From G963668185 sp963668185 (lineage in GTDB: Bacteria; Chloroflexota; Dehalococcoidia; Lucifugimonadales; G963668185), in NCBI GenBank assembly GCA_963668185.1, contig OY764162.1, positions 2,715,408 through 2,779,407 on the forward strand: 64,000 nt of DNA, in the 5' to 3' direction. Under the pieces are notes generated by a model, which was not told the origin of the DNA, made no database searches, and worked only from the letters and a program-made list of their open reading frames with translations. A program made the translations under genes and the position numbers. Of this stretch, positions 42,704-51,974 are shown in pieces (within the stretch, counting starts at the first letter, position 1; the number at the start of each line of letters is the position of its first letter).

Positions 42704-44068
42704 CTATTCGTACCAGCCGGAGCCGAAGATCAGGCCGTCGTGGCGGACAGCCCAGGTGTGCTTCTGCCGCTCGGTGCCTGTATCGGGATTGAGCAGCACG
42801 TAATCGACCCAGCGTCCCGCCTCGGTGGCGCCCAGCAGGTTGTCGCCATAGAAGTATCCCGTGGAGTCGATTCGCAGGGCGGGATCGCGGCCTATGAACA
42901 TATCGTTGTGGTGGGAAATGGTGTAGCCGTTCTCATCGATGATGAAGACGTACCACTGGTCGTCCACGCTCTCCATGGTCTTGTAGTAGGCGACGGTGGC
43001 GTCGCGCCCGACAGCGTCGTACAGGCTGATGGCCCGCGCGACGAAGTCCTGCGTGTACGCGGGGACGTCGTGCTTGGGCGTGGCCGGCTCGTACCAGCCC
43101 GAGCCGAATAGAATGCCGTCGTACCTGACAACCCAAGCGTGCTTGGCCTGGTAGCCGCCGGTGGCCGGGTTGGGGAACGTGTAGCTGAACCACTCGCCGT
43201 CCTCATCGGCAACCGCAACAAGCGCATCGCCGGAGGGGTAGTTGTTCGGTCCGACGGCCTCCGAGGCGTGTTTGCCAACGAGGTCCTGGTTGGCGGCGAG
43301 GGCGAGTATCACGTCGTCCCGGTCGTCGATGAACATGTACCACTGGCCGTCGATGCTCTCCGGCGTGTTGTAGTATGCGACGGTGGCCTCGAGGCCGATG
43401 GCGTCGTACAGGTTGATGGCCTTCGTGACGAAGTCCTGCGTGTACGCGGGCGCGTCGTGCTTGGGTGCCGCCGACTCATACCAACCCGAACCGAAGGTCA
43501 GGCCGTCGTACTCGACGACCCAGGAGTGCTTAGCTTCATAGCCTCCGGTAGCCGGATTGGGAAACGTGTAGCTGAACCACTCGCCGTCTTCGTCGGCAAC
43601 CGCTACGAGGGCCTCTCCGGCTGGGTAGTTGTTCGGCCCGACAGAATACGACGCCGGCTGCTGTACGAGATCCGGATTGGCGGCGTGGGCCAGCATCATG
43701 TCGTCCTGGTCTAGGATGAAGACGTACCACTGGCCGTCTATGCTCTCAGGCGTGTTGTAGTAGGCGACGGTCGCATCCAGGCCGTCGGACTCGTACATAC
43801 CGATGGCCTGCTTGACGAAGTGCTGCGTGTACTCGGCGGGCTCCCACTTGGGGGGCGCGGCGTCCTTCTTCCCGTCCGGAGGCAGGTCGGCGTCCGATGA
43901 CTCTTTAAGCTGTTCGAAGATAGAGTCGATAGCGGCCTGATCGAGCGAGGCCGCGTCTCCCGCGGGGCCTGGGGGCCCCTGTTCGCCGGCCGGCCCGGCG
44001 TCTCCCTGGCAGGCAACGGCGGTCAGGGCAAGAGCGCACACCGCGATCACAGCTACAAGAACACGCAT
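42704..44068 (-). CDS. Lipoprotein with collagen-like linker and three Cache-like repeats
   Basis: A 454-residue exported lipoprotein. Signal peptide with lipobox LTAVAC (lipidated C20), then a collagen-like GPAGEQGPPGPAGD stretch (25-38), then three repeats of about 120 residues (78-200, 208-327, 337-454). Each begins YTQDFVxxAI and ends FGSGWYE, and contains VAYYNTPESIDGQWYVFI and FSYTFPNPATGGY. The layout resembles single-Cache (sCache) ligand-binding domains, which normally sit on chemoreceptors or kinases; here no transmembrane or signalling domain follows. It may act as a small-molecule binding protein at the cell surface. Confidence 0.8.
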   Translation of the reverse strand: MRVLVAVIAVCALALTAVACQGDAGPAGEQGPPGPAGDAASLDQAAIDSIFEQLKESSDADLPPDGKKDAAPPKWEPAEYTQHFVKQAIGMYESDGLDATVAYYNTPESIDGQWYVFILDQDDMMLAHAANPDLVQQPASYSVGPNNYPAGEALVAVADEDGEWFSYTFPNPATGGYEAKHSWVVEYDGLTFGSGWYESAAPKHDAPAYTQDFVTKAINLYDAIGLEATVAYYNTPESIDGQWYMFIDDRDDVILALAANQDLVGKHASEAVGPNNYPSGDALVAVADEDGEWFSYTFPNPATGGYQAKHAWVVRYDGILFGSGWYEPATPKHDVPAYTQDFVARAISLYDAVGRDATVAYYKTMESVDDQWYVFIIDENGYTISHHNDMFIGRDPALRIDSTGYFYGDNLLGATEAGRWVDYVLLNPDTGTERQKHTWAVRHDGLIFGSGWYE

Positions 44069-44265
44069 TTCCTTACCTCCGGGCAGGCAGTCCCTCCAGC
44101 GCTAACGCAGTTGAGCCGTGGGATGCGGTATCATTCAATCGGATGGGTGAATAATATCACAAAACGGTCTCAAGGCTTGCTGACGATACTTGGGATAAGG
44201 TTGGACTGGGGACGCTCCTCTACAATTCTCCTCAGGGCAGACTGCGGGAGCGGCCTAAGGGCACT

Positions 44266-44541
44266 TCAACTGCGGCGCGCCCAATCTACGGCATCTGACA
44301 CGTCGTTGTCCGACAAACCTCGCCCAGCCAGCTTGTGGCGAACGGCGTCGGCCTGCGTCAGGCGAACGGGGGTAAGCACGATGCGACCGCTCTCCTCAGT
44401 GACGTCGAAGCATTCGACACCGGGGAAGTTTGACAAGATGCTGTCTGGCAGGGTCAGTCGGTTGCTGAAGGACAGTCTGGCAAGCAAGTATCCAGTCTCC
44501 TTGTCTTCTCGTCTGGCTAATACCGAGGAAGCATACGACAC
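44266..44541 (-). CDS. AbrB-type antitoxin-like protein, orphan
   Basis: A 91-residue protein. The LLARLSFSNRLTLPDSILSN segment and ESGRIVLTPVRLTQADAVR are a swapped-hairpin AbrB core plus helix, as in antitoxins of PIN-type toxins, with a closing LSDNDVSDAVDWARRS. The first 19 residues may be upstream sequence; a TTG at about residue 19 is an alternative start. No toxin gene follows in the 200 bp toward the lipoprotein gene. Confidence 0.65.
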   Translation of the reverse strand: MSYASSVLARREDKETGYLLARLSFSNRLTLPDSILSNFPGVECFDVTEESGRIVLTPVRLTQADAVRHKLAGRGLSDNDVSDAVDWARRS

Positions 44542-44559
44542 TACGCACGATTGGTTGGC

Positions 44560-44811
44560 CTACGCGCCAAAGAGTGTGCCACGTACTTCATCCTTGCTGA
44601 CGCCCAAGTGATCCGCAATGTCCGCCACGATTCCGCTCAGCGTGCCAACGCGAACGGCGCGGTGGCGGGGAACTGTGATGCTGTGGGTAGTATCGCCCAC
44701 GGTGCGAGTCAATGTCATATGGCTGCCTCTTTGACGCACGACTTGGTACCCGTATCGCCGGCGTAACAAGACCACCAAGTCTTGGCCAGACAGATCTCGG
44801 GGCAGTCTCAT
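44560..44811 (-). CDS. hicA: HicA-family toxin
   Basis: An 83-residue dsRBD-fold mRNA interferase candidate. The segment RRRYGYQVVRQRGSHMTL carries the active-site His in the GSH motif, and the tail VPRHRAVRVGTLSGIVADI is typical. HicA cleaves mRNA and is blocked by HicB. It overlaps the hicB-like start region by 4 bp; the antitoxin gene is first in the order. Confidence 0.87.
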   Translation of the reverse strand: MRLPRDLSGQDLVVLLRRRYGYQVVRQRGSHMTLTRTVGDTTHSITVPRHRAVRVGTLSGIVADIADHLGVSKDEVRGTLFGA

Positions 44812-45023
44812 ATGGCGATAGCTTCGTCCTTGACGAAATGGAGTCTGATCACCTTTGGGGAGTCTTCATCGGCAAAGTGGCAGAGCACGGCATCCTTGAC
44901 CATTGCTTTCAAGTCAGACCAGTCTTCTCCCTGTGTGAAGATGCTATAGCCCAGTGCGCGTGCATCGAGGCCGCCCTCCGCCGCTTCAGTCACCTCGAAG
45001 ATGATCTCGTTAGATGCTCGCAT
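44808..45023 (-). CDS. hicB: HicB-like short antitoxin
   Basis: A 71-residue protein with the HicB beta-strand pattern: EIIFEVTEAAEGGLDARALGY then FTQGEDWSDLKAMVKDAV. The partial RNase H-like fold is present, but there is no C-terminal DNA-binding domain, as in short HicB types. It immediately precedes hicA with a 4-bp overlap, so the pair is a type II toxin-antitoxin module. Confidence 0.82.
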   Translation of the reverse strand: MRASNEIIFEVTEAAEGGLDARALGYSIFTQGEDWSDLKAMVKDAVLCHFADEDSPKVIRLHFVKDEAIAI

Positions 45024-45061
45024 GATTTCTCCTGGAACGAAACGGAGCCGCTAGAGCTCCC

Positions 45062-45397
45062 CTATCCTGCCGCGCTGCCGGAGGCCTCGAAGAAGACTAG
45101 CAGGGTCAGGTCTTCGGTGATGGAGTGGAAGTGGTGTTTGGCGTCGGCGGCGACGTACACGACGCTGCCTTCCTGGAGGGGCATGTCCTCGCCGTTTACC
45201 TGGATGACGCCGAGGCCCTTGACTACGTAGTACACCTCGTCGTCCGCGTGGGGCTGCTGCGGGTCCTTCGTGCCGGCGGGCAGCACGTAGAGGCCGCAGT
45301 AGAGCCTTTGGGAACGGAGAAACTCGTACCAGAACCCTTCCCGCTCGCTTTGCTGCGCCATGAGGTCGGCGATCTCGAAGACTTGTCCTGCGGGCAT
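45062..45397 (-). CDS. Cupin-domain protein
   Basis: A 111-residue single-domain cupin. The metal-binding motifs are DPQQPHADDEVYYVVKGLG (His, Glu) and VVYVAADAKHHFHS (His). ATG at 45397 is chosen for the GGGAGGTAAC ribosome site; an upstream start would add 11 residues. It may be a dioxygenase or isomerase-like enzyme, or only bind a ligand. It is separated from hicB by a 38-bp gap. Confidence 0.82.
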   Translation of the reverse strand: MPAGQVFEIADLMAQQSEREGFWYEFLRSQRLYCGLYVLPAGTKDPQQPHADDEVYYVVKGLGVIQVNGEDMPLQEGSVVYVAADAKHHFHSITEDLTLLVFFEASGSAAG

Positions 45398-45464
45398 GAA
45401 GTTACCTCCCGTATTTTGGTACCGTGTCATATGCTACAGGCGAGACGCTGCGGAGTCAGCCGAT

Positions 45465-46739
45465 TCAGTTCTGGTCCTCGGGCTCCGTAGAGAACTGTTT
45501 CGCCCCCGCAAGATAGACCAGGGAGAAGAATGCGGGTATGGCCGCGAGTCCTGACAATGCAAGGGTTACTCCGACAAGGCTGGCGGCTCCACCCACGGCC
45601 ATTCCACCGAGCGACATCGATCCCCACGTCAGGCCCTGCAAACCGATCATCCTTCCCCGGTACTCCTCCGGGGACACGACCTGTATCAGCGATGAGGAGA
45701 TCGCATTGAATGCGCCGGAAGCGATTCCGTTCAGAAACAGGAATGCCGCGGCCAGAGCGAACCACGGCGACATAGCCCAGCCTACCACCATCGCCGAATA
45801 GGCCAGCGAGGCAAGAAGAAACCGGGCGTGGGTTGGTTTGAGACTTGTCGAGCTAGCAATGACCGCGCCTATCAAGAGGGAGCCGACGCCTGCCACACCC
45901 ATTAGAATGCCAAGCTCCGTCGCGCTGGTGTCGAGAATCTCCCTTGCGAAGAAGGGCAACATGAGCTGGGCGCTGTAGGCGAACATCGACATAAGCACGT
46001 CCATGATCATGATCATGCGCAGGTTCCTGTTGCGCATAGAGTAGGCGGCGCCTTCGGTAACGCTGGCCCACATTGACCGCTGAGGCCTGGGCTTCTTCTC
46101 TGTGGGCGGCAGCCGCAGGACGCAGTAGGTGGCGACGACAAACGAACTGGCAAGGAAGAAGAACGCTCCGCCGATGCCGGCGTAGTCGGTGATAATGCCC
46201 GCAATCACGGGGCTCGCGATGCGCATGATGTCCGAGGCGAGGTAGTTTGCGGACATCGCGTTCATCAGGCTCTCGCGGCCGGCGAGGTCGAACGTGACCG
46301 CGTTGCGCGTGGGCATGCTGACCGCCATGATTATGCCCTGCGCAAGGGAAATCACGATCAGGTGCCACATCTGCACCCAGTCCATGACCACGAGCGTGCC
46401 GAGCACGAGGCTGGTGCTCATGTTCAGGGTCTGGAGAACGACGAGCAGGTAGCGGCGGTCGAAGCGGTCGATGATCACGCCGCCAACGGGCGACAGGAAC
46501 GTGCTGCCGACAGCACGAACCGCAGACAGGATGCCGAGCCAAAGCGGGGCGCTTGCGCCGCTCTCGTCCGTGAGGTCTACGACGAGCCAGCCCTGCGCCA
46601 GCATCCTGCCGCTCATGCCGGCGGACGACCAGAACATGCTGACCCAGAACCAGACGTAGCCCCGAATGCTGAAGGCGACGAACAGCCTTCGACGCGGCGG
46701 AGGCGCGCTCTGTGCCGGGCTCTGGGACTGGCCTACCAT
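45465..46739 (-). CDS. MFS transporter (EntS/MFS_3-like exporter)
   Basis: A 424-residue protein with about twelve predicted transmembrane segments. Visible motif A-like loop VGGVIIDRFDRRYLLV and MPTRNAVTFDL are characteristic of the MFS_3/EntS exporter group. It is divergent from the first Rieske gene with 173 bp between starts. It may move substrates or products of the neighbouring oxygenases, which is inferred from position only. Confidence 0.85.
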   Translation of the reverse strand: MVGQSQSPAQSAPPPRRRLFVAFSIRGYVWFWVSMFWSSAGMSGRMLAQGWLVVDLTDESGASAPLWLGILSAVRAVGSTFLSPVGGVIIDRFDRRYLLVVLQTLNMSTSLVLGTLVVMDWVQMWHLIVISLAQGIIMAVSMPTRNAVTFDLAGRESLMNAMSANYLASDIMRIASPVIAGIITDYAGIGGAFFFLASSFVVATYCVLRLPPTEKKPRPQRSMWASVTEGAAYSMRNRNLRMIMIMDVLMSMFAYSAQLMLPFFAREILDTSATELGILMGVAGVGSLLIGAVIASSTSLKPTHARFLLASLAYSAMVVGWAMSPWFALAAAFLFLNGIASGAFNAISSSLIQVVSPEEYRGRMIGLQGLTWGSMSLGGMAVGGAASLVGVTLALSGLAAIPAFFSLVYLAGAKQFSTEPEDQN

Positions 46740-46912
46740 CTCAACCTTCTACTCGCCGCGCGCTACGATGGGAAGACGCAATGTTACTCCCCGGCAGACC
46801 TGGCAACCAGTGGGTTTTAGTATTGCGGCAAAGCGAATCCGCAAATACAATCGGCTGAGGACGACCGGCGGCGAGCCGGGTGGCGACAAAAGGCGCTTCT
46901 TAAGGAGGGCAT

Positions 46913-48133
46913 ATGCAGGCTCAGTTTACGGGCGCATCGATTCTTCGAGAGATCAAGAAGGGGCTGCCGTACAGCTACTTCTACGACCCCGCGCAGCACC
47001 AGAGGGAACTGGACGTCTTCTGGTACGACATGTGGGTCTATGCGGGCCGGGCCGAGGAGGTGGCCGCGCCGAGAGACTACAAGGTCTTCACGGTGGGCGA
47101 GCAGAGTTGCGTCATCACGCGCGACCTCAAAGGTCAACTGCGGGCGTTCCACAACACCTGCCGGCATCGCGGCTCGATTCTGTGCACGGAGGAGAAGGGC
47201 CGGTTCGAGGGCGGCTCGGTGGTCTGCCCATACCACGCGTGGACGTACTCGCTGGAGGGCGACCTGATCGCTACTCCGCACCAGCTCGAGTCGGCGGACT
47301 TCGACATGAAGGACTATTCGCTGTACGAGGTGGCGGTCGGCGAGTGGGCCGGGTACGTCTTCGTGAACTTCGCGGGCGCCGACGCGCACCCGTTGGAGCA
47401 CGACCTTGGCAATACCCCTGCCCGCCTTCAGAACTACCACATGGAAGAGTTGAAGCTGGGAAAGAGGATCGTCATCGATGTGGAGGCGAACTGGAAGCTG
47501 CTCTTCGAAAACTTCGCTGAGTGCTACCACTGCCCGCAGGTACATCCCGAGCTCTGTCACGTGATCCCGATCTACGGTGAGGGAGTGCTCTCCACGACGC
47601 AAAGGGACCACGGCATACAGTTGATGGAGGACGGGAAGGACTTCGAGCCGACGGGCGGTCAGTCGATGAGCCGCACGCAGAGGCTGGCGCCCGGCATGGT
47701 CACGCTGACGATGGACGGCACCACGAACCTGCCGTTCTTCCGGGACCTGACGGAGGATGAGAGGAACACCGGCTACTCCGCCGCAGTGCTGAGGCCGAAC
47801 CTGTTCATCAACATCCACCCGGACTTCATCCACACGCACCAGATGCTGCCGACCAGCCCGACGAGCGTGCGAATGATCTACGACTGGCTGTTTGAGCCGT
47901 CTTCGATGGAACTCCCTGACTTCGACCTGGACAAAATGGTGGAGTTGTGGGACATCACGAACCGGCAGGACGCCCAGAACTGCAAGTGGCAGCAGCAGGG
48001 GTTGATGAGCAAGGAAGCGGACTACTGCACGTTCGTTCCGCAGGAGATCGGGCCCTGGCGCTTCCACCAGTGGGTGCTGGAACGACTCGGTGAGGAAACC
48101 GACCCGGACTACGACGGGGACGTCAGGTACTAG
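46913..48133 (+). CDS. Rieske oxygenase alpha subunit, paralogue 1
   Basis: A 406-residue ring-hydroxylating-type oxygenase (SRPBCC catalytic domain). The Rieske [2Fe-2S] ligands are C83, H85 and C105, H108 (CRHRG and CPYHAWTY). The mononuclear iron ligands are H206 and H211 (ECYHCPQVHPEL) and Asp near 353 in NRQDAQNCKW. It is the most divergent of six paralogues: the N-terminus has SYFYDPAQHQRELDVFW instead of HWHYDPEHYRKELE. ATG follows AAGGAGGGCAT. A strong terminator hairpin follows at 48164, so it may form its own transcription unit. No beta subunit, ferredoxin or reductase is adjacent. Confidence 0.92.
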   Translation: MQAQFTGASILREIKKGLPYSYFYDPAQHQRELDVFWYDMWVYAGRAEEVAAPRDYKVFTVGEQSCVITRDLKGQLRAFHNTCRHRGSILCTEEKGRFEGGSVVCPYHAWTYSLEGDLIATPHQLESADFDMKDYSLYEVAVGEWAGYVFVNFAGADAHPLEHDLGNTPARLQNYHMEELKLGKRIVIDVEANWKLLFENFAECYHCPQVHPELCHVIPIYGEGVLSTTQRDHGIQLMEDGKDFEPTGGQSMSRTQRLAPGMVTLTMDGTTNLPFFRDLTEDERNTGYSAAVLRPNLFINIHPDFIHTHQMLPTSPTSVRMIYDWLFEPSSMELPDFDLDKMVELWDITNRQDAQNCKWQQQGLMSKEADYCTFVPQEIGPWRFHQWVLERLGEETDPDYDGDVRY

Positions 48134-48163
48134 TCAGCCCCGAACACGGAAACGTCTGAATAG

Positions 48164-48198
48164 CGGCCCCGCCGGCGCATGGCGGGGCCGTTCGTTTT
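48164..48198 (+). terminator. Rho-independent terminator after Rieske paralogue 1
   Basis: A 10-bp perfect stem CGGCCCCGCC/GGCGGGGCCG (48164-48173 and 48181-48190) with a 7-nt loop is followed by TTCGTTTT. It lies between paralogues 1 and 2. Confidence 0.8.
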
Positions 48199-48243
48199 GG
48201 TCTAACATAGCGGAACCTGAACTTGGGCGGAGGTCAGTACGCG

Positions 48244-49422
48244 ATGCGGACACGACAGTCTTTCGCAAACAGCCCGGCAGCCATCGGCCGCCTTGAGACG
48301 AGCTTCCCGAACCACTGGCACTACGACCCCGATCATCACCGGAAGGAACTGGAAGTCTTCTGGTACAGCATGTGGATCTACGCGTGCCGATCAGAGGATG
48401 TCGGTTCGCCCAGAGACTACAAGGTCGTCTCCATCGGCGACCAGAACGTGATCGTTACGCGCGACCTCAGGGGCAACGTCCGGGCGTTTCACAATACGTG
48501 CAGGCACCGCGGCTCGATACTTTGCACGCAGGAGCAAGGCCGTTTCGAGGGCGGCTCCATCGTGTGCCCGTACCACGCGTGGACGTACTCGCTGGAGGGC
48601 AACCTGATCGCGACACCGCACCAGCTTGAGTCGGCGGACTTCGATATGCGGGACTACTCGCTTTACGGAGTGGCCGTTGGCGAATGGGGCGGCTTCGTGT
48701 TCGTGAATCTCGCGGGAGACGGGGCCGAGCCGCTGAGCGAGGCGCTAGGCGATTTTCCTGAGAGGTTCGTCAACTACGCCCCGGAAGAATTGCGCGTCGG
48801 GTTCAGGTACGTCACTGAGATCAAGACGAACTGGAAGCTGTGGTATGAGAATTACATGGAGTGCTTCCACTGTCCGCAGGTACACCCCGAGTTGATCAGC
48901 CTCGTTCCCATTTATGCCCTGGCGCTGGACGGCAACTTCGCCCGGGACTGGGAAGGCACGGGCGGCGAGACGATGGTCCGGGAGCTGGACATCATTCCCG
49001 GGGCGAAGACCTGGACGATGGACGGCCAGCTTAGCGGGCCGGCGCTCAGCGGCCTTTCGGAGGAGGAACTGGGCAGCCCGCAGAACGGCGGCATTCTCAG
49101 GCCGAGCTTCTTCCTGAACATGCATCCCGACTACGTCCACACACAGCGCATGCTGCCCACCAGCCCGTCGACGGTTGAGATGACGTGGGACTACCTGTTT
49201 GAGCCATCGACGATGGAGCGCGAGGACTTCGACGCCAAGCGGGCGTACGAGCTATGGCACATCACGAACCTTCAGGACATGCAGAACGTCGAGTGGCAGC
49301 AGGCCGGGCTGATGGCGGGGCGAGACGTGCACCGGGAGAGCGTGTTCGTCTCGAACGAGCAGGGGCCGTGGCGGTTCAACAGGTGGGTGGAAGACAAGCT
49401 CAATGAGGCCGGAGCGGTCTAG
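48244..49422 (+). CDS. Rieske oxygenase alpha subunit, paralogue 2
   Basis: A 392-residue protein. Rieske motifs CRHRGSILC and CPYHAWTY; mononuclear iron ligands in ECFHCPQVHPEL and the Asp in NLQDMQNVEWQQ. It begins near HWHYDPDHHRKELEVFWYSMW, the shared opening. ATG at 48244 is chosen because GGAGG lies 9 bp upstream. Substrate specificity residues in the C-terminal barrel (GTGGETMVREL, DGQLSGPALS) differ from its neighbours. Confidence 0.92.
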   Translation: MRTRQSFANSPAAIGRLETSFPNHWHYDPDHHRKELEVFWYSMWIYACRSEDVGSPRDYKVVSIGDQNVIVTRDLRGNVRAFHNTCRHRGSILCTQEQGRFEGGSIVCPYHAWTYSLEGNLIATPHQLESADFDMRDYSLYGVAVGEWGGFVFVNLAGDGAEPLSEALGDFPERFVNYAPEELRVGFRYVTEIKTNWKLWYENYMECFHCPQVHPELISLVPIYALALDGNFARDWEGTGGETMVRELDIIPGAKTWTMDGQLSGPALSGLSEEELGSPQNGGILRPSFFLNMHPDYVHTQRMLPTSPSTVEMTWDYLFEPSTMEREDFDAKRAYELWHITNLQDMQNVEWQQAGLMAGRDVHRESVFVSNEQGPWRFNRWVEDKLNEAGAV

Positions 49423-49475
49423 CAGTCGGCACGCAGGGAGTCATCGGAAGCACTTGAGCAGCAGGAGGTCTTTGG

Positions 49476-50684
49476 ATGCAGGTCTATAGCTACGAGCAGC
49501 GGCGGAACAGGAAGCTCACGCTGGACGGGATGGAGCCGAGCTTTCCGAATAGCTGGCACTACGACCCGGAGCACTACCGGAAGGAACTGGAGACGTTCTG
49601 GTACCGGATGTGGATCAACGTCTGCAGGTCGGACGAGGTAGCCTCTCCGCGCGACTACAAGGTCGTCACCATCGGCGAGCAGAACATCGTCATCACGCGG
49701 GACCTGAAGGGCAAGGTGCGGGCGTTCCACAACACCTGCCGGCATCGCGGCTCGATACTGTGCACGCAGGCGGAAGGGCGGTTCGAGGGCGGGTCTATCG
49801 TGTGCCCGTACCATGCGTGGACGTACTCGCTGGAGGGGGATCTGATCGCGACGCCGCACCAGCTTGAGTCGGCGGACTTCGACATGAAGGACTACTCGCT
49901 CTACGGGGCGGCGGTCGGCGAGTGGGGCGGCTTCGTGTTCGTGAACCTCACGCCGGAGGAGGCGGAGCCGCTCGAGAAGGCGCTGGGGGACACGCCGTTG
50001 AAGTTCAAGAACTACCATCCGGAGAGGCTCAAGGTTGGCTTCAGGTACGTGCATGAGATCAAGGCGAACTGGAAGCTGTGGTTCGAGAACTACAGCGAGT
50101 GCTTCCACTGCCCGCAGGTACACCCGGAACTGATCGCCATCGTGCCGATCTACTCGAAGGGGCTTGGAAACGTAAGGCAGGACCCGGAGTGGAAGCCGTC
50201 CGGCGGCGAGACGATGCTGTTGCACGGCGGCTCGGACATCATCCCGGGCGGCAGGACGTGGACGATGGACGGCCAACTCAGCGGCCCGACGTTCAGCGGG
50301 CTGACGGAGGAGGAGGCGAACTCCGTCATCAGCGGCATGCAACTCAGGCCGAACTTCTTCTTCGTGGCGCACCCGGACTACGTGCACACCCAGCAGATGA
50401 TTCCTACCAGCCCAAACACGGTGCAGCTAACGTGGGACTACCTGTTCGAGCCGGAGACGATGGAGCGGGACGACTTCGACGCCAAGCGTGCGTACGAACT
50501 GTGGCACATCACGAATTTGCAGGACGCGCAGAACGTGGAGTGGCAGCAGGCGGGCATCGAGAGCGGCCGCAAGCACCACGAGTACAGCGTGTTCGTGCCG
50601 CAGGAGACCGGGCCGCACCAGTTCAACAACTGGGTCATGGACATCATGGAGGCCGCCGGGCACGAGGTGCTGAGGCGCGGCTAG
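49476..50684 (+). CDS. Rieske oxygenase alpha subunit, paralogue 3
   Basis: A 402-residue protein. Rieske ligands in CRHRGSILC and CPYHAWTY, and mononuclear iron ligands in ECFHCPQVHPEL and NLQDAQNVEWQQ. ATG at 49476 follows AGCAGGAGGTCTTTGG. The catalytic domain has SGGETMLLHGGSDI where paralogues 4-6 have GGESMTLVGADI. It starts 53 bp after paralogue 2. Confidence 0.92.
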   Translation: MQVYSYEQRRNRKLTLDGMEPSFPNSWHYDPEHYRKELETFWYRMWINVCRSDEVASPRDYKVVTIGEQNIVITRDLKGKVRAFHNTCRHRGSILCTQAEGRFEGGSIVCPYHAWTYSLEGDLIATPHQLESADFDMKDYSLYGAAVGEWGGFVFVNLTPEEAEPLEKALGDTPLKFKNYHPERLKVGFRYVHEIKANWKLWFENYSECFHCPQVHPELIAIVPIYSKGLGNVRQDPEWKPSGGETMLLHGGSDIIPGGRTWTMDGQLSGPTFSGLTEEEANSVISGMQLRPNFFFVAHPDYVHTQQMIPTSPNTVQLTWDYLFEPETMERDDFDAKRAYELWHITNLQDAQNVEWQQAGIESGRKHHEYSVFVPQETGPHQFNNWVMDIMEAAGHEVLRRG

Positions 50685-50738
50685 AAGTCGGCCCCAGTTC
50701 CCGTTTCGGGCTGGCGGCGCACATAGGGAGGTTTGCAG

Positions 50739-51974
50739 ATGATGCAGCAGAGCGATTGTTGCGGGACCACCGCAACCGATCAGATCGAGGTGCGTTCTTC
50801 CAGCGCGGGGATCAGGCCGCTGGAGGTGCTGGAAGGCATGGGGAGGAGCTTCCCCAACAATTGGCACTACGACCCTGAGCATTACCGGAAGGAGTTGGAC
50901 GTCTTCTGGTACAGCATGTGGGTCTTCGCGTGCCGGTCTGAGGAGGTTGCCTCGGCCAGGGACTACAAGGTCGTTACGATCGGCGAGCAGAACATCGTCA
51001 TTACGAGGGATCTGAAGGGCAAGGTGCGGGCGTTCCACAACACGTGCAGGCACCGCGGCTCGATACTGTGCACGCAGGACGAGGGCCGCTTCGAAGGCGG
51101 GTCGATAGTCTGCCCGTACCACGCGTGGACGTACTCGCTGGAGGGCGACCTGATCGCAACACCGCATCAGCTCGAGTCGGCGGACTTCGACATGAAGGGC
51201 TACTCGCTGTACGACGTTGCCGTCGGCGAGTGGGGCGGCCTCGTGTTCGTGAACCTCGCGGGCGATCGCGCCGAGCCGCTCGAGGAGGCGCTCGGCGATG
51301 CGCCGCAGCGGCTCAAGAACTACCGGCTGGATGACCTGCGCCTCGGCTTCCGGTACGTGGCGGATCTGAAGGCGAACTGGAAGCTGTGGTTCGAGAACTT
51401 CACGGAGTGCTACCACTGCCCGTCGGTGCACCCGGAGTTGATCAGCCTCGTGCCCATCTACTCCAAGGGACTGGTGGACGTCAGGCAGGACCCGGAGTGG
51501 GAGCCGTCCGGCGGCGAGTCGATGACGCTGGTGGGCGCGGACATCATTCCGGGCGGCATGACGTGGACGATGGACGGGAGTCTCAGCGGTCCGCCGATCA
51601 GCACACTCACGGAACAGGAGCTCCAGCATCCCGTCAACGGCACGGTGCTGCGGCCCAACCTGTTCCTGAGCACGCACCCGGACTATGTGCATACGCAGCG
51701 CCTGTTGCCGACCGGACCGAACACGCTGCAACTCACGTGGGACTACCTGTTCGAGCCTGAGACGATGGAGCGGGACGACTTCGACGCCAAGCGCGCGTAT
51801 GAACTCTGGCACATCACGAACCTGCAAGACGCGCAGAACGTGGAGTGGCAGCAGGCGGGCATCGAGGGCGGGCGCCGCGTGCATGGTCGCAGCGTGTTCG
51901 CGATCCAGGAGACCGGGCCGAACGCCTTCAACGAGTGGGTGCAGGAGAAGATGAACGGAGGGGCACCATGGTGA
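50739..51974 (+). CDS. Rieske oxygenase alpha subunit, paralogue 4
   Basis: A 411-residue protein with an extra N-terminal segment (MMQQSDCCGTTATDQIEVRS). Rieske ligands in CRHRGSILC and CPYHAWTY; the mononuclear iron site reads ECYHCPSVHPEL, as in paralogue 6. ATG at 50739 follows GGGAGGTTTGC. Its stop lies inside the start of paralogue 5 (7-bp overlap), so 4 and 5 are translationally coupled. Confidence 0.92.
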   Translation: MMQQSDCCGTTATDQIEVRSSSAGIRPLEVLEGMGRSFPNNWHYDPEHYRKELDVFWYSMWVFACRSEEVASARDYKVVTIGEQNIVITRDLKGKVRAFHNTCRHRGSILCTQDEGRFEGGSIVCPYHAWTYSLEGDLIATPHQLESADFDMKGYSLYDVAVGEWGGLVFVNLAGDRAEPLEEALGDAPQRLKNYRLDDLRLGFRYVADLKANWKLWFENFTECYHCPSVHPELISLVPIYSKGLVDVRQDPEWEPSGGESMTLVGADIIPGGMTWTMDGSLSGPPISTLTEQELQHPVNGTVLRPNLFLSTHPDYVHTQRLLPTGPNTLQLTWDYLFEPETMERDDFDAKRAYELWHITNLQDAQNVEWQQAGIEGGRRVHGRSVFAIQETGPNAFNEWVQEKMNGGAPW

